DNA of 64,000 nt, from positions 558,001 through 622,000 of the forward strand of contig NZ_JAHZQZ020000014.1 in assembly GCF_019449275.2 (NCBI RefSeq), read 5' to 3'. Position 1 is the stretch's first letter; every line of letters begins with the position of its first letter. Source of the stretch: Microbacterium sp. HD4P20 (GTDB lineage: Bacteria; Actinomycetota; Actinomycetes; Actinomycetales; Microbacteriaceae). Of the stretch, positions 49,101 through 59,064 are shown one piece after another. Both the position numbers and the translations under genes were made by a program. Below the pieces are notes generated by a model. The model saw nothing but the letters and a program-made list of their open reading frames with translations. It was not told where the DNA came from and made no database searches.

Positions 49101-49676
49101 TCAGCGCAGTTCTCGTCGCATGAGCACGCGCGGGAACCCCGCCAGCACCGAGCTGGTGTCGGCGGCCTTCGCGAAACCGGCGTGCTCGAACAACCGGCGC
49201 GTGCCGACGTAGGCCATCGTGAGATCGACCCTCGCGTCGCCGTTGTCGACCGGATAGCCCTCGATCGCCGGGGCGCCCTGCTCGCGTGCGAACACGACCG
49301 CACCGTCGATGAGCGCGTGCATGACACCCTTCTTGCGATGCCCTGGGTGCACCCGGAAGCACCACAACGACCACACGTCGGCGTCGTCGACGTACGGGAT
49401 CTTGCGGAACGTCGCGAAGTGCGTGCGGGACCGTGGCGCCACGGCGGCCCAGCCGACGACCTCGTCGCCGTCATACGCGAGCACTCCGATCGGGTACTCC
49501 TCTTCGACCATGAGCCGTCGCACACGCTCGGCCCGCTCCGGACCGCGCAGCGCGTTCGCCTCTCTGGAAGGGATGCGGTAGCTCAGGCAGAAGCACACGC
49601 TCGACTCGGGCTTCTTGGGGCCGATCACGGTGGCGACATCGTCGAACACGGTCGCCGGTCTCACATCGATCGCCAT
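49101..49676 (-). CDS. GNAT-family N-acetyltransferase
   Basis: 191 residues from ATG 49676 (MAIDVRPATVFDD). Acetyl-CoA binding fold: VVGWAAVAPRSR (beta4), LWCFRVHPGHRKKGVMHALI (motif A with R/HxxGxxxxL-type loop) and a C-terminal RRLFEHAGFAKA. It also has an N-terminal VCFCLSYR segment with two Cys seen in some actinobacterial members. Substrate unknown. Divergent from the NUDIX gene and probably co-transcribed with the DinB-like gene. Confidence 0.88.
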   Translation of the reverse strand: MAIDVRPATVFDDVATVIGPKKPESSVCFCLSYRIPSREANALRGPERAERVRRLMVEEEYPIGVLAYDGDEVVGWAAVAPRSRTHFATFRKIPYVDDADVWSLWCFRVHPGHRKKGVMHALIDGAVVFAREQGAPAIEGYPVDNGDARVDLTMAYVGTRRLFEHAGFAKAADTSSVLAGFPRVLMRRELR

Positions 49677-49729
49677 GCGCCCAGTGTGGCCGCGGCATCC
49701 GACATCGTCCCGCATCGTAGGGTGACAGC

Positions 49730-50206
49730 ATGCCGACCCCGGATTTCGTGCTCGACCTTCGCCGACAGATCGGGACTGCGCCGCTGCCGCTCGTCGGCAC
49801 GACGGCCATAGTCCTGCGCGAGAACCTGATCCTGCTGGGGCGACGCAGCGACAACGGCGCGCTCACGCCCATCACGGGCATCGTGGACCCGGGCGAGGAG
49901 CCGGCGGACGCCGCAGTGCGTGAGACGCTCGAGGAGGCGGGCGTGGTCTGCCGTGTGGAGCGCCTGGTGTGGGTTCACCAGCTGCCCCGGGTCGTTTATC
50001 CGCACGGCGACCAGGTCGATTACCTCGATCTGGTGTTCCGCTGCGCGTGGATCTCGGGCGAGCCGCATCCCGTCGACGGCGAGATGACCGAGGTCGGCTG
50101 GTTCGACGTCGGCGGGCTGCCCCATCTCGAGTTGCCCGACATGCGCCGCCGCATCGAACTCGCCCTCGCGCCGGAGGGCGTCGCGCACTTCGAGGGCGGA
50201 CTCTGA
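49730..50206 (+). CDS. NUDIX hydrolase
   Basis: 158 residues. The NUDIX box is intact: GIVDPGEEPADAAVRETLEE followed by AGV, matching GX5EX7REUXEEXGU. It should hydrolyse a nucleoside diphosphate derivative using divalent metal; substrate not deducible. Stands alone between divergent GNAT and convergent rluD-like genes. Confidence 0.92.
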   Translation: MPTPDFVLDLRRQIGTAPLPLVGTTAIVLRENLILLGRRSDNGALTPITGIVDPGEEPADAAVRETLEEAGVVCRVERLVWVHQLPRVVYPHGDQVDYLDLVFRCAWISGEPHPVDGEMTEVGWFDVGGLPHLELPDMRRRIELALAPEGVAHFEGGL

Positions 50207-50219
50207 CGACGGGGCCCGG

Positions 50220-51140
50220 CTAGTCTCCCCGCAGCACCTCGAGCGCGTGCGCAAGGTCGGCAGGGTACGGCGAGACGAGCGTCATCCACTCCCCCGTCGC
50301 CGGGTGTGAGAACGAGAGCTCGTGCGCGTGCAGCCACTGGCGGGTGAGTCCCAGCCGGGCCGACAGTGTCGGGTCGGCACCATAGAGCGGATCGCCGACG
50401 CACGGATGCCGGTGCGCAGCCATGTGCACCCGAATCTGGTGCGTGCGACCGGTCTCGAGATGGATCTCGAGCAGGGAGGCCCCGCGGAACGCCTCGAGCG
50501 TCTCGTAGTGCGTGATGGAGTCCTTGCCGTCGGGGATGACGGCGAACTTCCAGGAGTGGTTCGGGTGACGTCCGATCGGCGCGTCGATCGTCCCCGCGAG
50601 GGGATCCGGATGCCCCTGCACGACCGTGTGGTACACCTTGTCGACCTCGCGCTCCTTGAAGGCGCGCTTGAGTGCGGTGTAGGCCCGCTCGGACTTGGCC
50701 ACCACCATCAGCCCGCTCGTGCCGACGTCGAGACGGTGCACCACGCCCTGCCGCTCGGCGGCTCCGGTCGTCGCGATGCGGTATCCGGCGGCGGCGAGGG
50801 CGCCGAGCACGGTCGGACCCTCCCAGCCGAGCGACGGGTGCGACGCCACGCCCGAGGGCTTGTCGACCACGACGATCTCGTCGTCGTCGTAGACGATGCC
50901 CAGGTCTGGCACGGCGAGCGGCACGATCCGCGGCTCCTCTTTGGGAGCCCACGACACGTCGAGCCACGCGCCGCCGCGCAGCTTGTCGGACTTCGCGAGC
51001 GTTCGTCCGTCCATCACCACGCCGCCCGCTTCGGCGACGTCGGCCGCGAACGTGCGCGAGAAGCCCAGCATCTTCGCCAGCGCGGCGTCGACCCGCGCGC
51101 CGTCGAGACCGTCAGGGACGGGAAGGCTTCGCGACTCCAT
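50220..51140 (-). CDS. RluA/RluD-family 23S rRNA pseudouridine synthase
   Basis: 306 residues from ATG 51140. N-terminal S4 RNA-binding domain ([36 protein letters not shown]), then the RluA catalytic domain with [13 protein letters not shown], catalytic Asp in [17 protein letters not shown], and [15 protein letters not shown]. It isomerises uridines in 23S rRNA; the RluD label is by position after lspA. One base separates it from the lspA stop, so it is in the lspA operon. Confidence 0.93.
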   Translation of the reverse strand: MESRSLPVPDGLDGARVDAALAKMLGFSRTFAADVAEAGGVVMDGRTLAKSDKLRGGAWLDVSWAPKEEPRIVPLAVPDLGIVYDDDEIVVVDKPSGVASHPSLGWEGPTVLGALAAAGYRIATTGAAERQGVVHRLDVGTSGLMVVAKSERAYTALKRAFKEREVDKVYHTVVQGHPDPLAGTIDAPIGRHPNHSWKFAVIPDGKDSITHYETLEAFRGASLLEIHLETGRTHQIRVHMAAHRHPCVGDPLYGADPTLSARLGLTRQWLHAHELSFSHPATGEWMTLVSPYPADLAHALEVLRGD

Positions 51141-51141
51141 G

Positions 51142-51837
51142 TCAGGCCTTCGAGGCGTCGGTCGGTCCGCCGTCCGCCTCCGATGGTGGTGCCAGCGGGT
51201 CTGCAGCGACGGTGCCCGATGTCTCGGACGCAGCCGAGAGACCGGACGTGGCATCCGTCGAGCCTTCGTCGTGGTCGTCGGTGGTGCGGCGCTCCCGCGT
51301 GCCGTCGAGATGAATGCCGACGAGCACCAGGATGGCCACGCCGATCATCATCGAGACGATGAAGATGTCGGCGATGTTGTAGATGGCCGGCGACATGCCC
51401 GGGAAGAACCACATCCAGGGCGTGTTTATGAAATCGACGACGTGGCCGACGGCGAAGCCGGGCTCACGCAGGATGCGGTCGGTGAGGTTGCCCAGAACGC
51501 CGCCGAGCAGCAGACCCAGCGCGACCGCCCACAGGCGCGATGTCACCCGAGTGGCGGCAAGCCACACGATCACCCCTGCGACCACTGCCAGTGCGATCGT
51601 GAAGATCCAGGTGACACCCTCGCCGAGCGAGAAGGCCGCGCCAGGGTTGCGCGTGAGATAGAAGCTCAAGAAGTCCCCGAAGACCGGGACCGTCTCCTGG
51701 TAGGGGAGGTTCTCTAGTGCGACGTGCTTTGCGAACTGATCGGCGGCCAGCACCAGCACCGCGAGAATCGCGATGATGGCGCCGGCCGCCGCGTGACGAC
51801 CCTTCGACGATCTCAGGGGCCGAGGTCGGTCTGTCAA
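51142..51837 (-). CDS. lspA: Lipoprotein signal peptidase (signal peptidase II)
   Basis: 231 residues, four membrane helices. The aspartic protease motifs are [16 protein letters not shown] (first Asp) and YNIADIFI (second Asp). It cleaves prolipoproteins such as those encoded at 20616 and 37789 after lipid attachment. The C-terminal 55 residues are a Thr/Ala/Asp-rich tail not needed for catalysis. Next to divIVA, as in other Microbacteriaceae. Confidence 0.95.
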   Translation of the reverse strand: MTDRPRPLRSSKGRHAAAGAIIAILAVLVLAADQFAKHVALENLPYQETVPVFGDFLSFYLTRNPGAAFSLGEGVTWIFTIALAVVAGVIVWLAATRVTSRLWAVALGLLLGGVLGNLTDRILREPGFAVGHVVDFINTPWMWFFPGMSPAIYNIADIFIVSMMIGVAILVLVGIHLDGTRERRTTDDHDEGSTDATSGLSAASETSGTVAADPLAPPSEADGGPTDASKA

Positions 51838-51840
51838 CGC

Positions 51841-52434
51841 CTAGAGGCCGATGGCCGACACCGGCTGTGCGCCGGACGTCGTCGCGGTCGTCTCGAGGTC
51901 ACGCAGCTTGCCCTCGATGTAGCTCCGCAGCTGAGCGCGGTAGTCGCGCTCGAAGTTGCGCAGCTCCGAGATGCGGCCTTCGAGCGACGAGCGCTCGCGG
52001 TCGAGCTTCGCGAGCTCTTCGCGGCCGCGCGTCTCGGCTTCTGAGACGATCGAGGCCGCCTGGGCCTTGGCGTCGGCGATCAGCTGGTCGCGCTGGGCGA
52101 TGCCCTCGGCGACGTGCTCGTCGTGCAGGCGCTGTGCGAGCTCGATGATGCCGGCGCTCGCGGCGGGCGCGCCCGCACCGGTCGCAGCGGCCGGGGCCGG
52201 AGCAGGTGCCTCGGCGATGACCGGGGCGGGGGCCGGCTCGGCAGCGGGGGCGGGAGCGGAACCAGACTCGTACGCCGCCAGCTTCGCCTTCAGCTCATCG
52301 TTCTCGGCGATCGTCTTGCGCCACTCGACGACGATCTCATCAAGGAAGTCGTCGACCTCATCGGGGTCGAAACCCTCCTTGAAGCGCACGTGCTGAAATT
52401 GCTTGGTGACGACGTCATCGGGGGTCAATGCCAT
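51841..52434 (-). CDS. divIVA: DivIVA/Wag31-family polar growth protein
   Basis: 197 residues from ATG 52434, with AGAGGA upstream. The membrane-binding N-terminus is MALTPDDVVTKQFQHVRFKE, followed by GFDPDEVDDFLDEIVVEW, an Ala/Pro-rich linker (about 65-105), and a long coiled coil (QRLHDEHVAEGIAQRDQLIA ... ELAKLDRERSSLEGRISEL). In Actinobacteria it organises cell-wall growth at the poles and is usually essential. Confidence 0.95.
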   Translation of the reverse strand: MALTPDDVVTKQFQHVRFKEGFDPDEVDDFLDEIVVEWRKTIAENDELKAKLAAYESGSAPAPAAEPAPAPVIAEAPAPAPAAATGAGAPAASAGIIELAQRLHDEHVAEGIAQRDQLIADAKAQAASIVSEAETRGREELAKLDRERSSLEGRISELRNFERDYRAQLRSYIEGKLRDLETTATTSGAQPVSAIGL

Positions 52435-52564
52435 GGTGATTCCTCTTTCGAGCGTCTGGTCGCTGGCCGATGTCGGGGCCGCCGGCTGACGGCCGACGGT
52501 ATCAGGCAAGCATAGTCGTGGCGTCCGAGAGTGTCGAAGGAGTACGTGCTCGGCGCCCCGCGCG

Positions 52565-52864
52565 TCACGCGGCGATGGCGCGAGTGACGCTCAGCAGGAT
52601 GAAACACAGCAGCATCGTCAGCGCGAAGCCGAAATCGATGGCGATGGCGCCGACGCGGAGGGGCGGGATGAAACGACGGAAGAGCTTGATCGGCGGGTCG
52701 GTGAGCGTGTAAACGATCTCGGCGGCAACGAGCCCGGCACCCCGAGGACGCCACTCCCGGTTGAAGAACGGGATCCAGTCGAGGATCAGCCGCGCGAGCA
52801 GTACGAAGACGTACAGGAGCAGCGCGAGGTTGAGGACCGATGCGATGAGTTGGACGACAGCCAC
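52565..52864 (-). CDS. YggT-family membrane protein
   Basis: 99 residues with two helices: VVQLIASVLNLALLLYVFVLL and IDFGFALTMLLCFILLSVT, with the family segment RLILDWIPFF in between and TDPPIKLFRRFIPPLRVGAI. Placed between sepF and divIVA as in Gram-positive division clusters; role in cell division or osmotic tolerance is not settled. Confidence 0.92.
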   Translation of the reverse strand: MAVVQLIASVLNLALLLYVFVLLARLILDWIPFFNREWRPRGAGLVAAEIVYTLTDPPIKLFRRFIPPLRVGAIAIDFGFALTMLLCFILLSVTRAIAA

Positions 52865-52873
52865 TTAGCCAGA

Positions 52874-53338
52874 CTACGGCTGTGCGAAGGGAACGGATTC
52901 CGCGTCGGCATGCGCCACGCCGCCGTCGCCCGAGACGGCGACGTTCTCGGGCGAAAGCAAGAAGACTTTGCTCGTCACACGCTCGATGCGGCCATAGAGG
53001 CCGAGTGACAGGCCACTCGCGAAGTCGATCAGCCGGCGCGCGTCGGCGTCGCTCATCTGCGAGAGGTTGATGATGACCGGGATGCCTTCCCGGAAGTTCT
53101 CGGCGATCACCTGCGCGTCGCGATACTGCTTCGGGTGCACCGTGAGGATCTCGCTCACCGCCTGCGGCGCCGGCTGGCGCACGACGGTGGGCCGGTGGAT
53201 CGGCGTCACCGGGGCAGCGGGCTTGTCCAGGGCCTGCTCGGTCTTGCGACCGCGCTGCTGGGGGGCCGGCTCTTCGTAGACCTCTTCCTCATCGGCGAGG
53301 CCCAGGTACACCATGGTCTTCTTGAGCGGGTTCGACAT
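52874..53338 (-). CDS. sepF: Cell division protein SepF
   Basis: 154 residues from ATG 53338, chosen because GGAGG lies seven bases upstream; a frame extending to 53359 lacks such a site. N-terminal membrane-binding helix ([19 protein letters not shown]), a Gln/Pro/Arg linker, then the SepF domain with [40 protein letters not shown] and [14 protein letters not shown]. It tethers FtsZ to the membrane in Actinobacteria, which lack FtsA. Confidence 0.95.
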   Translation of the reverse strand: MSNPLKKTMVYLGLADEEEVYEEPAPQQRGRKTEQALDKPAAPVTPIHRPTVVRQPAPQAVSEILTVHPKQYRDAQVIAENFREGIPVIINLSQMSDADARRLIDFASGLSLGLYGRIERVTSKVFLLSPENVAVSGDGGVAHADAESVPFAQP

Positions 53339-53370
53339 CGCATCCTCCGTAGTGCTCATCTGTTCCGAGG

Positions 53371-54057
53371 TTAACCGTGATCCGGCCTTGGGCCCGTGAT
53401 TGCCGACCCGATCCGCAGGTGTGTCGCGCCCGCCGCGATCGCTTCCGCGAAGTCGGCGGTCATCCCTGCCGAGATCCAGTCGGCGTCCGGGACCACCCGG
53501 CGCACCGTTTCGGCGCAGCGGCGGAGCCGTTCGAATGCCGGCGCCGGCGGCTCGTCGAGCGGGGCCACCGCCATGACGCCGCGCACGCGCAACGTCGACA
53601 GCGCAGCCGTGTGCGCAGCGAGGGCTTCCAGCTCGCCCGGGGCCACCCCGCCCCGGCCCGCGTCGTCGGTGAGGTTCACCTGGAGCAGCACGTCCAGCAC
53701 CGCATCGCCCGGTTCCCCGGCACCGTGCAGCGCGTCGGCGAGACGCGGCCGGTCGACGGAGTGGACGACGGATGCTGCGGCCCGGATCGCGCGAGCCTTG
53801 TTGGTCTGCGCCTGCCCGATGAAGTGCCAGCGCAGGCCGTCCAGCGCGGCGGCGTCGGCAGCCTTGCGCGTGAACTCCTGCTGGCGATTCTCGCCCACGT
53901 CGCGCACGCCGAGCCGGTAAAGCTGCTCGACGAGCGCGACGGGATGGAACTTCGTCACCACGATGCGTGTCAGCTCGGACGGATCGCGACCGGCCGCGCG
54001 CGCGGCATCCGCTATCCGCTGATCGACCTCGGCGAGGCGTGCGGCGAGATCGGTCAT
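53371..54057 (-). CDS. YggS-family PLP-binding protein
   Basis: 228 residues. Pyridoxal phosphate homeostasis protein of the alanine-racemase N-terminal fold: RIVVTKFHP holds the PLP-binding Lys, [39 protein letters not shown] and [26 protein letters not shown]. Located between ftsZ and sepF as in most Gram-positives. Confidence 0.94.
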   Translation of the reverse strand: MTDLAARLAEVDQRIADAARAAGRDPSELTRIVVTKFHPVALVEQLYRLGVRDVGENRQQEFTRKAADAAALDGLRWHFIGQAQTNKARAIRAAASVVHSVDRPRLADALHGAGEPGDAVLDVLLQVNLTDDAGRGGVAPGELEALAAHTAALSTLRVRGVMAVAPLDEPPAPAFERLRRCAETVRRVVPDADWISAGMTADFAEAIAAGATHLRIGSAITGPRPDHG

Positions 54058-54093
54058 CAGGGTGACTGGCTGATTGCTGTAGTGCCGACGCGC

Positions 54094-55248
54094 TTACTTC
54101 AGGAAATCCGGGATGTCGAGGTCGTCGTCGCCGAAGGCCGAGTCGTACGACGTCTCGGACATGGCGCCCACCGACACCGGCACAGCGGGAGCGACAGGCT
54201 CGACGTCGCGGTCCTTGGCGGCGTCGTCAGCGGTCGTCGACGGCAGCGCGGGCGCTGCCTGCACGCGCGACGCCGTGATCGGCTCGATGCGCTGCTGCGG
54301 CTCCCCGCCGTCGAAGCCGGCGGCGATGACGGTCACTCTCACCTCATCGCCGAGGGTGTCGTCGATGACGGTGCCGAAGATGATGTTCGCCTCGGGGTGC
54401 GCCGCCTCTTTGACCAGCTGCGCGGCGTCGTTGATCTCGAAGATGCCGAGGTTCGAGCCGCCCTGGATCGACAGCAGCACGCCGTGCGCGCCTTCGATGG
54501 AGGCCTCGAGCAGGGGCGATTCGACCGCGAGCTCGGCGGCTTTGATCGCACGATCCGCGCCACGCGCGGATCCGATGCCCATGAGCGCGGATCCCGCGCC
54601 CTGCATGACCGACTTGACGTCGGCGAAGTCGAGGTTGATCAGACCCGGCGTCGTGATCAGGTCGGTGATGCCCTGCACACCGGCGAGGAGCACCTGGTCG
54701 GCCGTGGCGAACGCCTCGATCATCGAGATGCCGCGGTCGCTGATCTCGAGCAGGCGGTCGTTCGGGACGACGATGAGGGTGTCGACCTCTTCCTTCAGCT
54801 TGCCCACGCCGGTCTCGGCCTGCTGCTGGCGTCGGCGACCCTCGAACGAGAAGGGCTTGGTCACGACACCGATCGTCAGCGCTCCGATCGACTTGGCGAT
54901 CTTCGCCACGACGGGAGCGCCGCCTGTGCCGGTGCCGCCGCCCTCGCCCGCGGTGACGAACACCATGTCGGCGCCGCGCAGAGCCTCTTCGATCTCTTCG
55001 GCGTGGTCTTCGGCGGCGCGACGACCGACCTCGGGATCGGCTCCTGCGCCGAGTCCGCGCGTCAGCTCGCGACCCACGTCGAGCTTGACGTCGGCGTCGC
55101 TCATCAGCAGTGCTTGGGCGTCGGTGTTGATCGCGATGAACTCGACACCGCGCAGGCCGAGCTCGATCATGCGATTGACGGCGTTGACGCCGCCTCCGCC
55201 GACACCGACCACCTTGATGACGGCGAGGTAGTTCTGGTTCTGGCTCAT
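54094..55248 (-). CDS. ftsZ: Cell division protein FtsZ
   Basis: 384 residues from ATG 55248 ([20 protein letters not shown]), with GGAGG five bases upstream. Tubulin-like GTPase that forms the Z ring. GTP-binding [12 protein letters not shown]7 loop [11 protein letters not shown] and a conserved C-terminal peptide [11 protein letters not shown] that binds SepF and others. The region upstream, separating it from ftsQ, carries palindromes and a possible separate promoter. Confidence 0.98.
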   Translation of the reverse strand: MSQNQNYLAVIKVVGVGGGGVNAVNRMIELGLRGVEFIAINTDAQALLMSDADVKLDVGRELTRGLGAGADPEVGRRAAEDHAEEIEEALRGADMVFVTAGEGGGTGTGGAPVVAKIAKSIGALTIGVVTKPFSFEGRRRQQQAETGVGKLKEEVDTLIVVPNDRLLEISDRGISMIEAFATADQVLLAGVQGITDLITTPGLINLDFADVKSVMQGAGSALMGIGSARGADRAIKAAELAVESPLLEASIEGAHGVLLSIQGGSNLGIFEINDAAQLVKEAAHPEANIIFGTVIDDTLGDEVRVTVIAAGFDGGEPQQRIEPITASRVQAAPALPSTTADDAAKDRDVEPVAPAVPVSVGAMSETSYDSAFGDDDLDIPDFLK

Positions 55249-55283
55249 GCCGGCCTCCGTAGCCCTGGACCTGTTAACCTTCA

Positions 55284-55324
55284 ACCTCTAGTAGAGGTAT
55301 AAAGAATTGCCCGGTATGCAATTC
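55284..55324. promoter_or_regulatory. Two small palindromes in the ftsQ-ftsZ gap
   Basis: ACCTCTagtAGAGGT (55284-55298) and GAATTGCccggtatGCAATTC (55304-55324) lie 36-76 bases before ftsZ in an unusually AT-rich patch. The gap of 176 bp in an otherwise packed cluster suggests an ftsZ promoter with operator sites. Promoter elements are not certain. Confidence 0.45.
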
Positions 55325-55424
55325 CCGTTGTGACGAAAGTAAGCGGATGCCGCGCACGCGGCCGGACCCGGACGGCGTGTCGCGCCAACCCGGCCTCAAG
55401 AGCGCCTGATCGGACGACGACGGA

Positions 55425-56495
55425 TCAGCGGATGACGATCGCGTCGGGTGACGAGACGTCGTAGCTGATGACGCCCGCGGGCGGGTGCGAGATCATCGCT
55501 CGAGCCAGCACGAGCGCCTTGTTCGCGGATTCCTCGGCGCTCCCCCACACCACCTGTGCGTTCGATTCGCCGAGCGAGAGCGTGACGTCGTCGGGCGTCG
55601 TCGCCGACACCGCGGTCACCTGTGCGCGCAGCTCATCGGGCAGCGACCGCATCACCTGACCCACAGCCGAGAACGCATCGGAGTCCGCTCCGCCGGTGAT
55701 CGACAGCAGAGGCGTGCCGGGGCTGGGCTGGGCCGAAGTCGACAGCGCGACACCCGCCGCGTCGACGAGGGTATAGCCGGCGCGAGTCTCTATCAGGCCG
55801 ATCGGGGTGCGCTCCACGATCCGCACCACGAGGTCGTGCGGGGGCCGGGCCTCGAGCGTGTACGACTCCACCAGCGGGAACGCGACCAACTCGGCCTTCA
55901 CGGCGCTCTCGTCGACGAGCGGCAGCGGCGTGCCGACCTGGCCCTCGAGCGCGTCGACGATCTCAGCGGCATCGAGCTGCTCGACGCCGACAACCACGAC
56001 GCGCTCCACCGCGAACAGCGGACTGTAGGCGGCGCCGATCGTCGCCAGGGCGAGGATGACGACGGATGCTGCAGCGCCGAGCCACAGCGCACGGCGGCGC
56101 CGCTGACGCACGGTGAAGCGCCGGACTTCTGCGCGCAGCGCCTTGCGGCGCGCACGCGCGGCCCGCCAGACGTCACGGAACCCGACATCTCCCGACGCGG
56201 ATGAGTCGGCGGTGTCGCCCGAGGTCCCGGGCTCAGATCCGGGCAACGGCAGTGGACTCCCGAGCGGGATGACGGGCGCGGTGAGGTCGTCGCCGTCTTC
56301 GGCGACGCCGGCTGCGGCCGCGGCGATGGTTGGCTCGGTGGGCTCGGTGGAAGGGCCGGAACGACCCGCACCAGCGGCAGCATCCTTCGTCGTCTCGCCG
56401 CGCGGCGCGCGCGCGTCGCGACGGCCGCGAGGCGAGGCATCCGCCTGCTCCGCCTCTCGCGCGGACGGCTGCGGCAGCGGCGACGGACGGCGCAT
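55425..56495 (-). CDS. ftsQ: Cell division protein FtsQ/DivIB
   Basis: 356 residues. A long basic and acidic cytoplasmic region (1-140) is followed by one membrane helix (ALWLGAAASVVILALATIG), then a POTRA domain beginning LFAVERVVVVGVEQLDAAEI and the FtsQ beta domain with VRIVERTPIGLIETRAGYTLVDAAGV. Part of the FtsQLB bridge of the divisome. The N-terminal extension is long but common in Actinobacteria. Confidence 0.93.
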   Translation of the reverse strand: MRRPSPLPQPSAREAEQADASPRGRRDARAPRGETTKDAAAGAGRSGPSTEPTEPTIAAAAAGVAEDGDDLTAPVIPLGSPLPLPGSEPGTSGDTADSSASGDVGFRDVWRAARARRKALRAEVRRFTVRQRRRRALWLGAAASVVILALATIGAAYSPLFAVERVVVVGVEQLDAAEIVDALEGQVGTPLPLVDESAVKAELVAFPLVESYTLEARPPHDLVVRIVERTPIGLIETRAGYTLVDAAGVALSTSAQPSPGTPLLSITGGADSDAFSAVGQVMRSLPDELRAQVTAVSATTPDDVTLSLGESNAQVVWGSAEESANKALVLARAMISHPPAGVISYDVSSPDAIVIR

Positions 56496-56501
56496 GCGGC
56501 G

Positions 56502-57926
56502 CTACTCCCCCGTGTCCGAACGCGGGTTCGGCGCGGTTCGGCCGAGGGCCTCGAGCACCTGCGGGATGATCAGGTTGACGTTGCCGCAGCCGAGAGTGAT
56601 GACGTAGTCGCCCTCGCGGGCGACCGTCGCGGTGTAGTCGGCGGCCTGCTGCCAGTCCGGGACGAAGTGGACATGCGACGGATCCGCGAACGCGCCGCTG
56701 ACGAGCTCGCCGGTCACACCGGGCACCGGATCCTCGCGGGCTCCGTACACGTCGAGCATGACGGTGTGATCCGCGTACTGCTCCAGAACGTGCGCGAACT
56801 CGCGATACATCTCCTGCGTGCGGGAGTAGGTGTGCGGCTGCTGGATCGCGATGATGCGTCCGTCGCCGACCACCGTGCGGGCAGCCGCGAGGGCGGCAGC
56901 GACCTCCGTGGGGTGGTGTGCGTAGTCGTCGTAGACGCTCACGCCCCGTTCGACCCCGTGCAGCTCGAAGCGGCGGATCGTGCCCGCGAAGCCCTCGACG
57001 GCGCGCACGGCGGGCTGGAGTCCGTGCCCGAGAGTCAGGAGGACGGCGACGGCACCCGCGGCGTTGATCGCGTTGTGCGCTCCCGGCACAGGCAGCCGGG
57101 CCTCGACAGTGGCGCCGTCGTAGGTGAGACGGAAGGTGACCGGACCGTCGGTGACGATGTCGCTCACGCGCACGGTCGCGTCCGCCGACTCGCCGAAGGT
57201 GACGACACGCGGGTGGGTCAGCTGCGAGGTCACGATCTGAGCGCCCGGGTCATCGGACGAGATCACGACGGCCTCGCGCGCGTCGTTCGCGAACCGCGCG
57301 AACGCCGCGTAGAACGCGTCGGCCGAGCCCCAGTGATCGAGATGGTCCGGGTCGACGTTCGTGACGAGAGCGATCGACGTGTCGTACAGCAAGAAGGTGC
57401 CGTCGGACTCGTCGGCCTCGATGACGAACAGGTCGTCCGAACCGCTCGCGCTCGAGACGCCGAGCTGGGAGATGACCCCGCCGTTGACGAAGGCCGGATC
57501 GGCGCCGAGGTCGCGCAGCGCCGTGACGATCATGCCGGTGGACGTGGTCTTGCCGTGGGCGCCGGCGACCGAGACGAGCCGTCGTCCGCCAATGAGCCAG
57601 TACAGCGCCTGCGACCGGTGGATCACGTGGAGCCCGCGCTCCTTCGCGAGCAGGAACTCCGGGTTCTCGGGCCAGATGGCGCCGGTGTGCACGACCGTGT
57701 CGACGTCGTCCGCGAGGTTCGCAGGGTCGTGGCCGACGTAGACGGTGGCGCCGAGCGCCTCGAGATCGCGGAGCCCCGGGCTGTCGGCGCGGTCCGAGCC
57801 CGAGACACGGATGCCGCGATCGAGGAACATGCGCGCGAGGCCCGACATGCCGGAGCCGCCGATCCCGATGAAGTGGGCGGCCTCGATGTTCTCGGGGATG
57901 GGAAGGCTGAGGTCGGGTCTGATCAT
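56502..57926 (-). CDS. murC: UDP-N-acetylmuramate-L-alanine ligase
   Basis: 474 residues. Adds the first L-Ala of the peptidoglycan stem peptide. [20 protein letters not shown] (Rossmann), [15 protein letters not shown] (ATP loop), [35 protein letters not shown] and [15 protein letters not shown] are all intact. It lies six bases upstream of ftsQ; its own upstream neighbour in the usual order, murG, is displaced by a divergent two-gene cassette. Confidence 0.97.
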   Translation of the reverse strand: MIRPDLSLPIPENIEAAHFIGIGGSGMSGLARMFLDRGIRVSGSDRADSPGLRDLEALGATVYVGHDPANLADDVDTVVHTGAIWPENPEFLLAKERGLHVIHRSQALYWLIGGRRLVSVAGAHGKTTSTGMIVTALRDLGADPAFVNGGVISQLGVSSASGSDDLFVIEADESDGTFLLYDTSIALVTNVDPDHLDHWGSADAFYAAFARFANDAREAVVISSDDPGAQIVTSQLTHPRVVTFGESADATVRVSDIVTDGPVTFRLTYDGATVEARLPVPGAHNAINAAGAVAVLLTLGHGLQPAVRAVEGFAGTIRRFELHGVERGVSVYDDYAHHPTEVAAALAAARTVVGDGRIIAIQQPHTYSRTQEMYREFAHVLEQYADHTVMLDVYGAREDPVPGVTGELVSGAFADPSHVHFVPDWQQAADYTATVAREGDYVITLGCGNVNLIIPQVLEALGRTAPNPRSDTGE

Positions 57927-58030
57927 GACCGTCCAATCCTAAGTTGGGCGCCGCTCCCTCGGCCCCCGGCGCGCGGGCCGCCCTCGCGCCCCCGCCCTCG
58001 CACGACGTCCGCGCCCTTCCACCCCGCCCG

Positions 58031-58091
58031 GTTCGTTCGCCACATATGTACGCCGAAACCCGCGATTCGCGTACATATGTGGCGAATGAAC
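58031..58091. repeat. Long inverted repeat between murC and the GntR cassette
   Basis: Arms of 18 perfect bases (58036-58053 TTCGCCACATATGTACGC and 58069-58086) flank a 15-nt spacer; allowing one mismatch the arms extend to about 22 bp (58031-58091). Each arm holds its own palindrome ACATATGT. It is AT-rich for this genome and lies between divergent transcription units, so a regulatory or mobile origin is more likely than a terminator. Confidence 0.7.
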
Positions 58092-58113
58092 GGTCGGGCT
58101 GGCGCGGTTTGTG

Positions 58114-58147
58114 TTGACACATTGCCACAACGCGTAGCACAATGTGT
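58114..58147 (+). promoter_or_regulatory. Leaderless promoter and operator of the GntR cassette
   Basis: TTGACA (58114-58119) and CACAAT (58138-58143) are 18 bp apart; transcription would start close to ATG 58150. Half-sites ACACATTG (58117-58124) and CAATGTGT (58140-58147) form a perfect dyad that overlaps both boxes, ideal for repression. The likely binder is the GntR-family protein encoded by the second gene of the unit. Confidence 0.65.
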
Positions 58148-58149
58148 GC

Positions 58150-59064
58150 ATGGAGCCGGACTGGGAGTACGTACGGACCATGAACGTCGTCATCATGGGG
58201 GTCTCGATCGTCGTCTGCGCGGTCGTGGTGATCCTGGTGAGCACGAGGTCGTCGGCATACGCCCGCGCCGACCGGTTCTCGCAGCAGATCCGTCTGCCAT
58301 ACGGCTCGGCACGGACGCGGGAGTCCGTGGTAGCGCGGGTGCAATCGGCTAGCCGCGCGAGCGCGCTCGCGATGCTGGTCGGGATCCTGGCCGCCGCCTG
58401 GCTCCTCCTCACCCCGCTCGCAGCCACCCCCGCCTTCCCGCTCTACGTGATCTTTCCCGTCCTGATCGCGACGGCGATCGTGTCCGCCCTCGCGAGCGTG
58501 CGCGAGCGCCTCTTCCATCCCGCGCCGAACGCCCCGCGCGTCGCGCGCGCTCGGGCTGTGGGCGTCGTCGACTACCTCGATCCCGTCCGAAGGATGCTCC
58601 CCTGGCTGCTCGCGTGCGCCGCCGGGGCGTCGGTCGTTGCACTCGGCATCGCGCTCGCGCGGACGCCTGAAGGCGTCAACGGCGTGCTCGCGACGGCAGC
58701 CTTCGTCTTCGCAGCCGTCGCCGTGGCGACTCTGGTCGTGGTGCCTCCGTTGGAGAGACGGGTGCTCGCTCAGGCGCAGCCTGCGACCGACACTCTCGAG
58801 CTCGCCTGGGACGATGCGTTCCGCTCCACGACGATCGGCCAGCTGCGCCTCTCGATGGCGTTCGCGGCGTGGGGGGTGATCGCGTCGTCCGTCGGAGCGA
58901 TATGGATCGGCGCCGACGGCGCCTTCAGCGGGCTGGCCTGGCAGTTGCCGACCCTGGGACTCATCGCGCTGCAGTTCGTCTACCCCGGCACGGGCCGACG
59001 CCTGCCCGCCGCGCTCTATCCCGACTGGCTCCGCCGGCCGGCCACGGTCGGAGGAACCGCATGA
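58150..59064 (+). CDS. Membrane protein of a GntR-regulated cassette, function unknown
   Basis: 304 residues from ATG 58150, set by the leaderless promoter. Six to seven membrane helices in a DUF1648-like arrangement: NVVIMGVSIVVCAVVVILV, ALAMLVGILAAAWLLLTPL, FPLYVIFPVLIATAIVSAL, LLACAAGASVVALGIALA, VLATAAFVFAAVAVATLVVV, and a last pair near the end. DAFRSTTIGQLRLSM lies in a cytosolic loop. I do not recognise a function. It overlaps the GntR gene by ATGA and is encoded against the direction of the surrounding dcw genes. Confidence 0.78.
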   Translation: MEPDWEYVRTMNVVIMGVSIVVCAVVVILVSTRSSAYARADRFSQQIRLPYGSARTRESVVARVQSASRASALAMLVGILAAAWLLLTPLAATPAFPLYVIFPVLIATAIVSALASVRERLFHPAPNAPRVARARAVGVVDYLDPVRRMLPWLLACAAGASVVALGIALARTPEGVNGVLATAAFVFAAVAVATLVVVPPLERRVLAQAQPATDTLELAWDDAFRSTTIGQLRLSMAFAAWGVIASSVGAIWIGADGAFSGLAWQLPTLGLIALQFVYPGTGRRLPAALYPDWLRRPATVGGTA

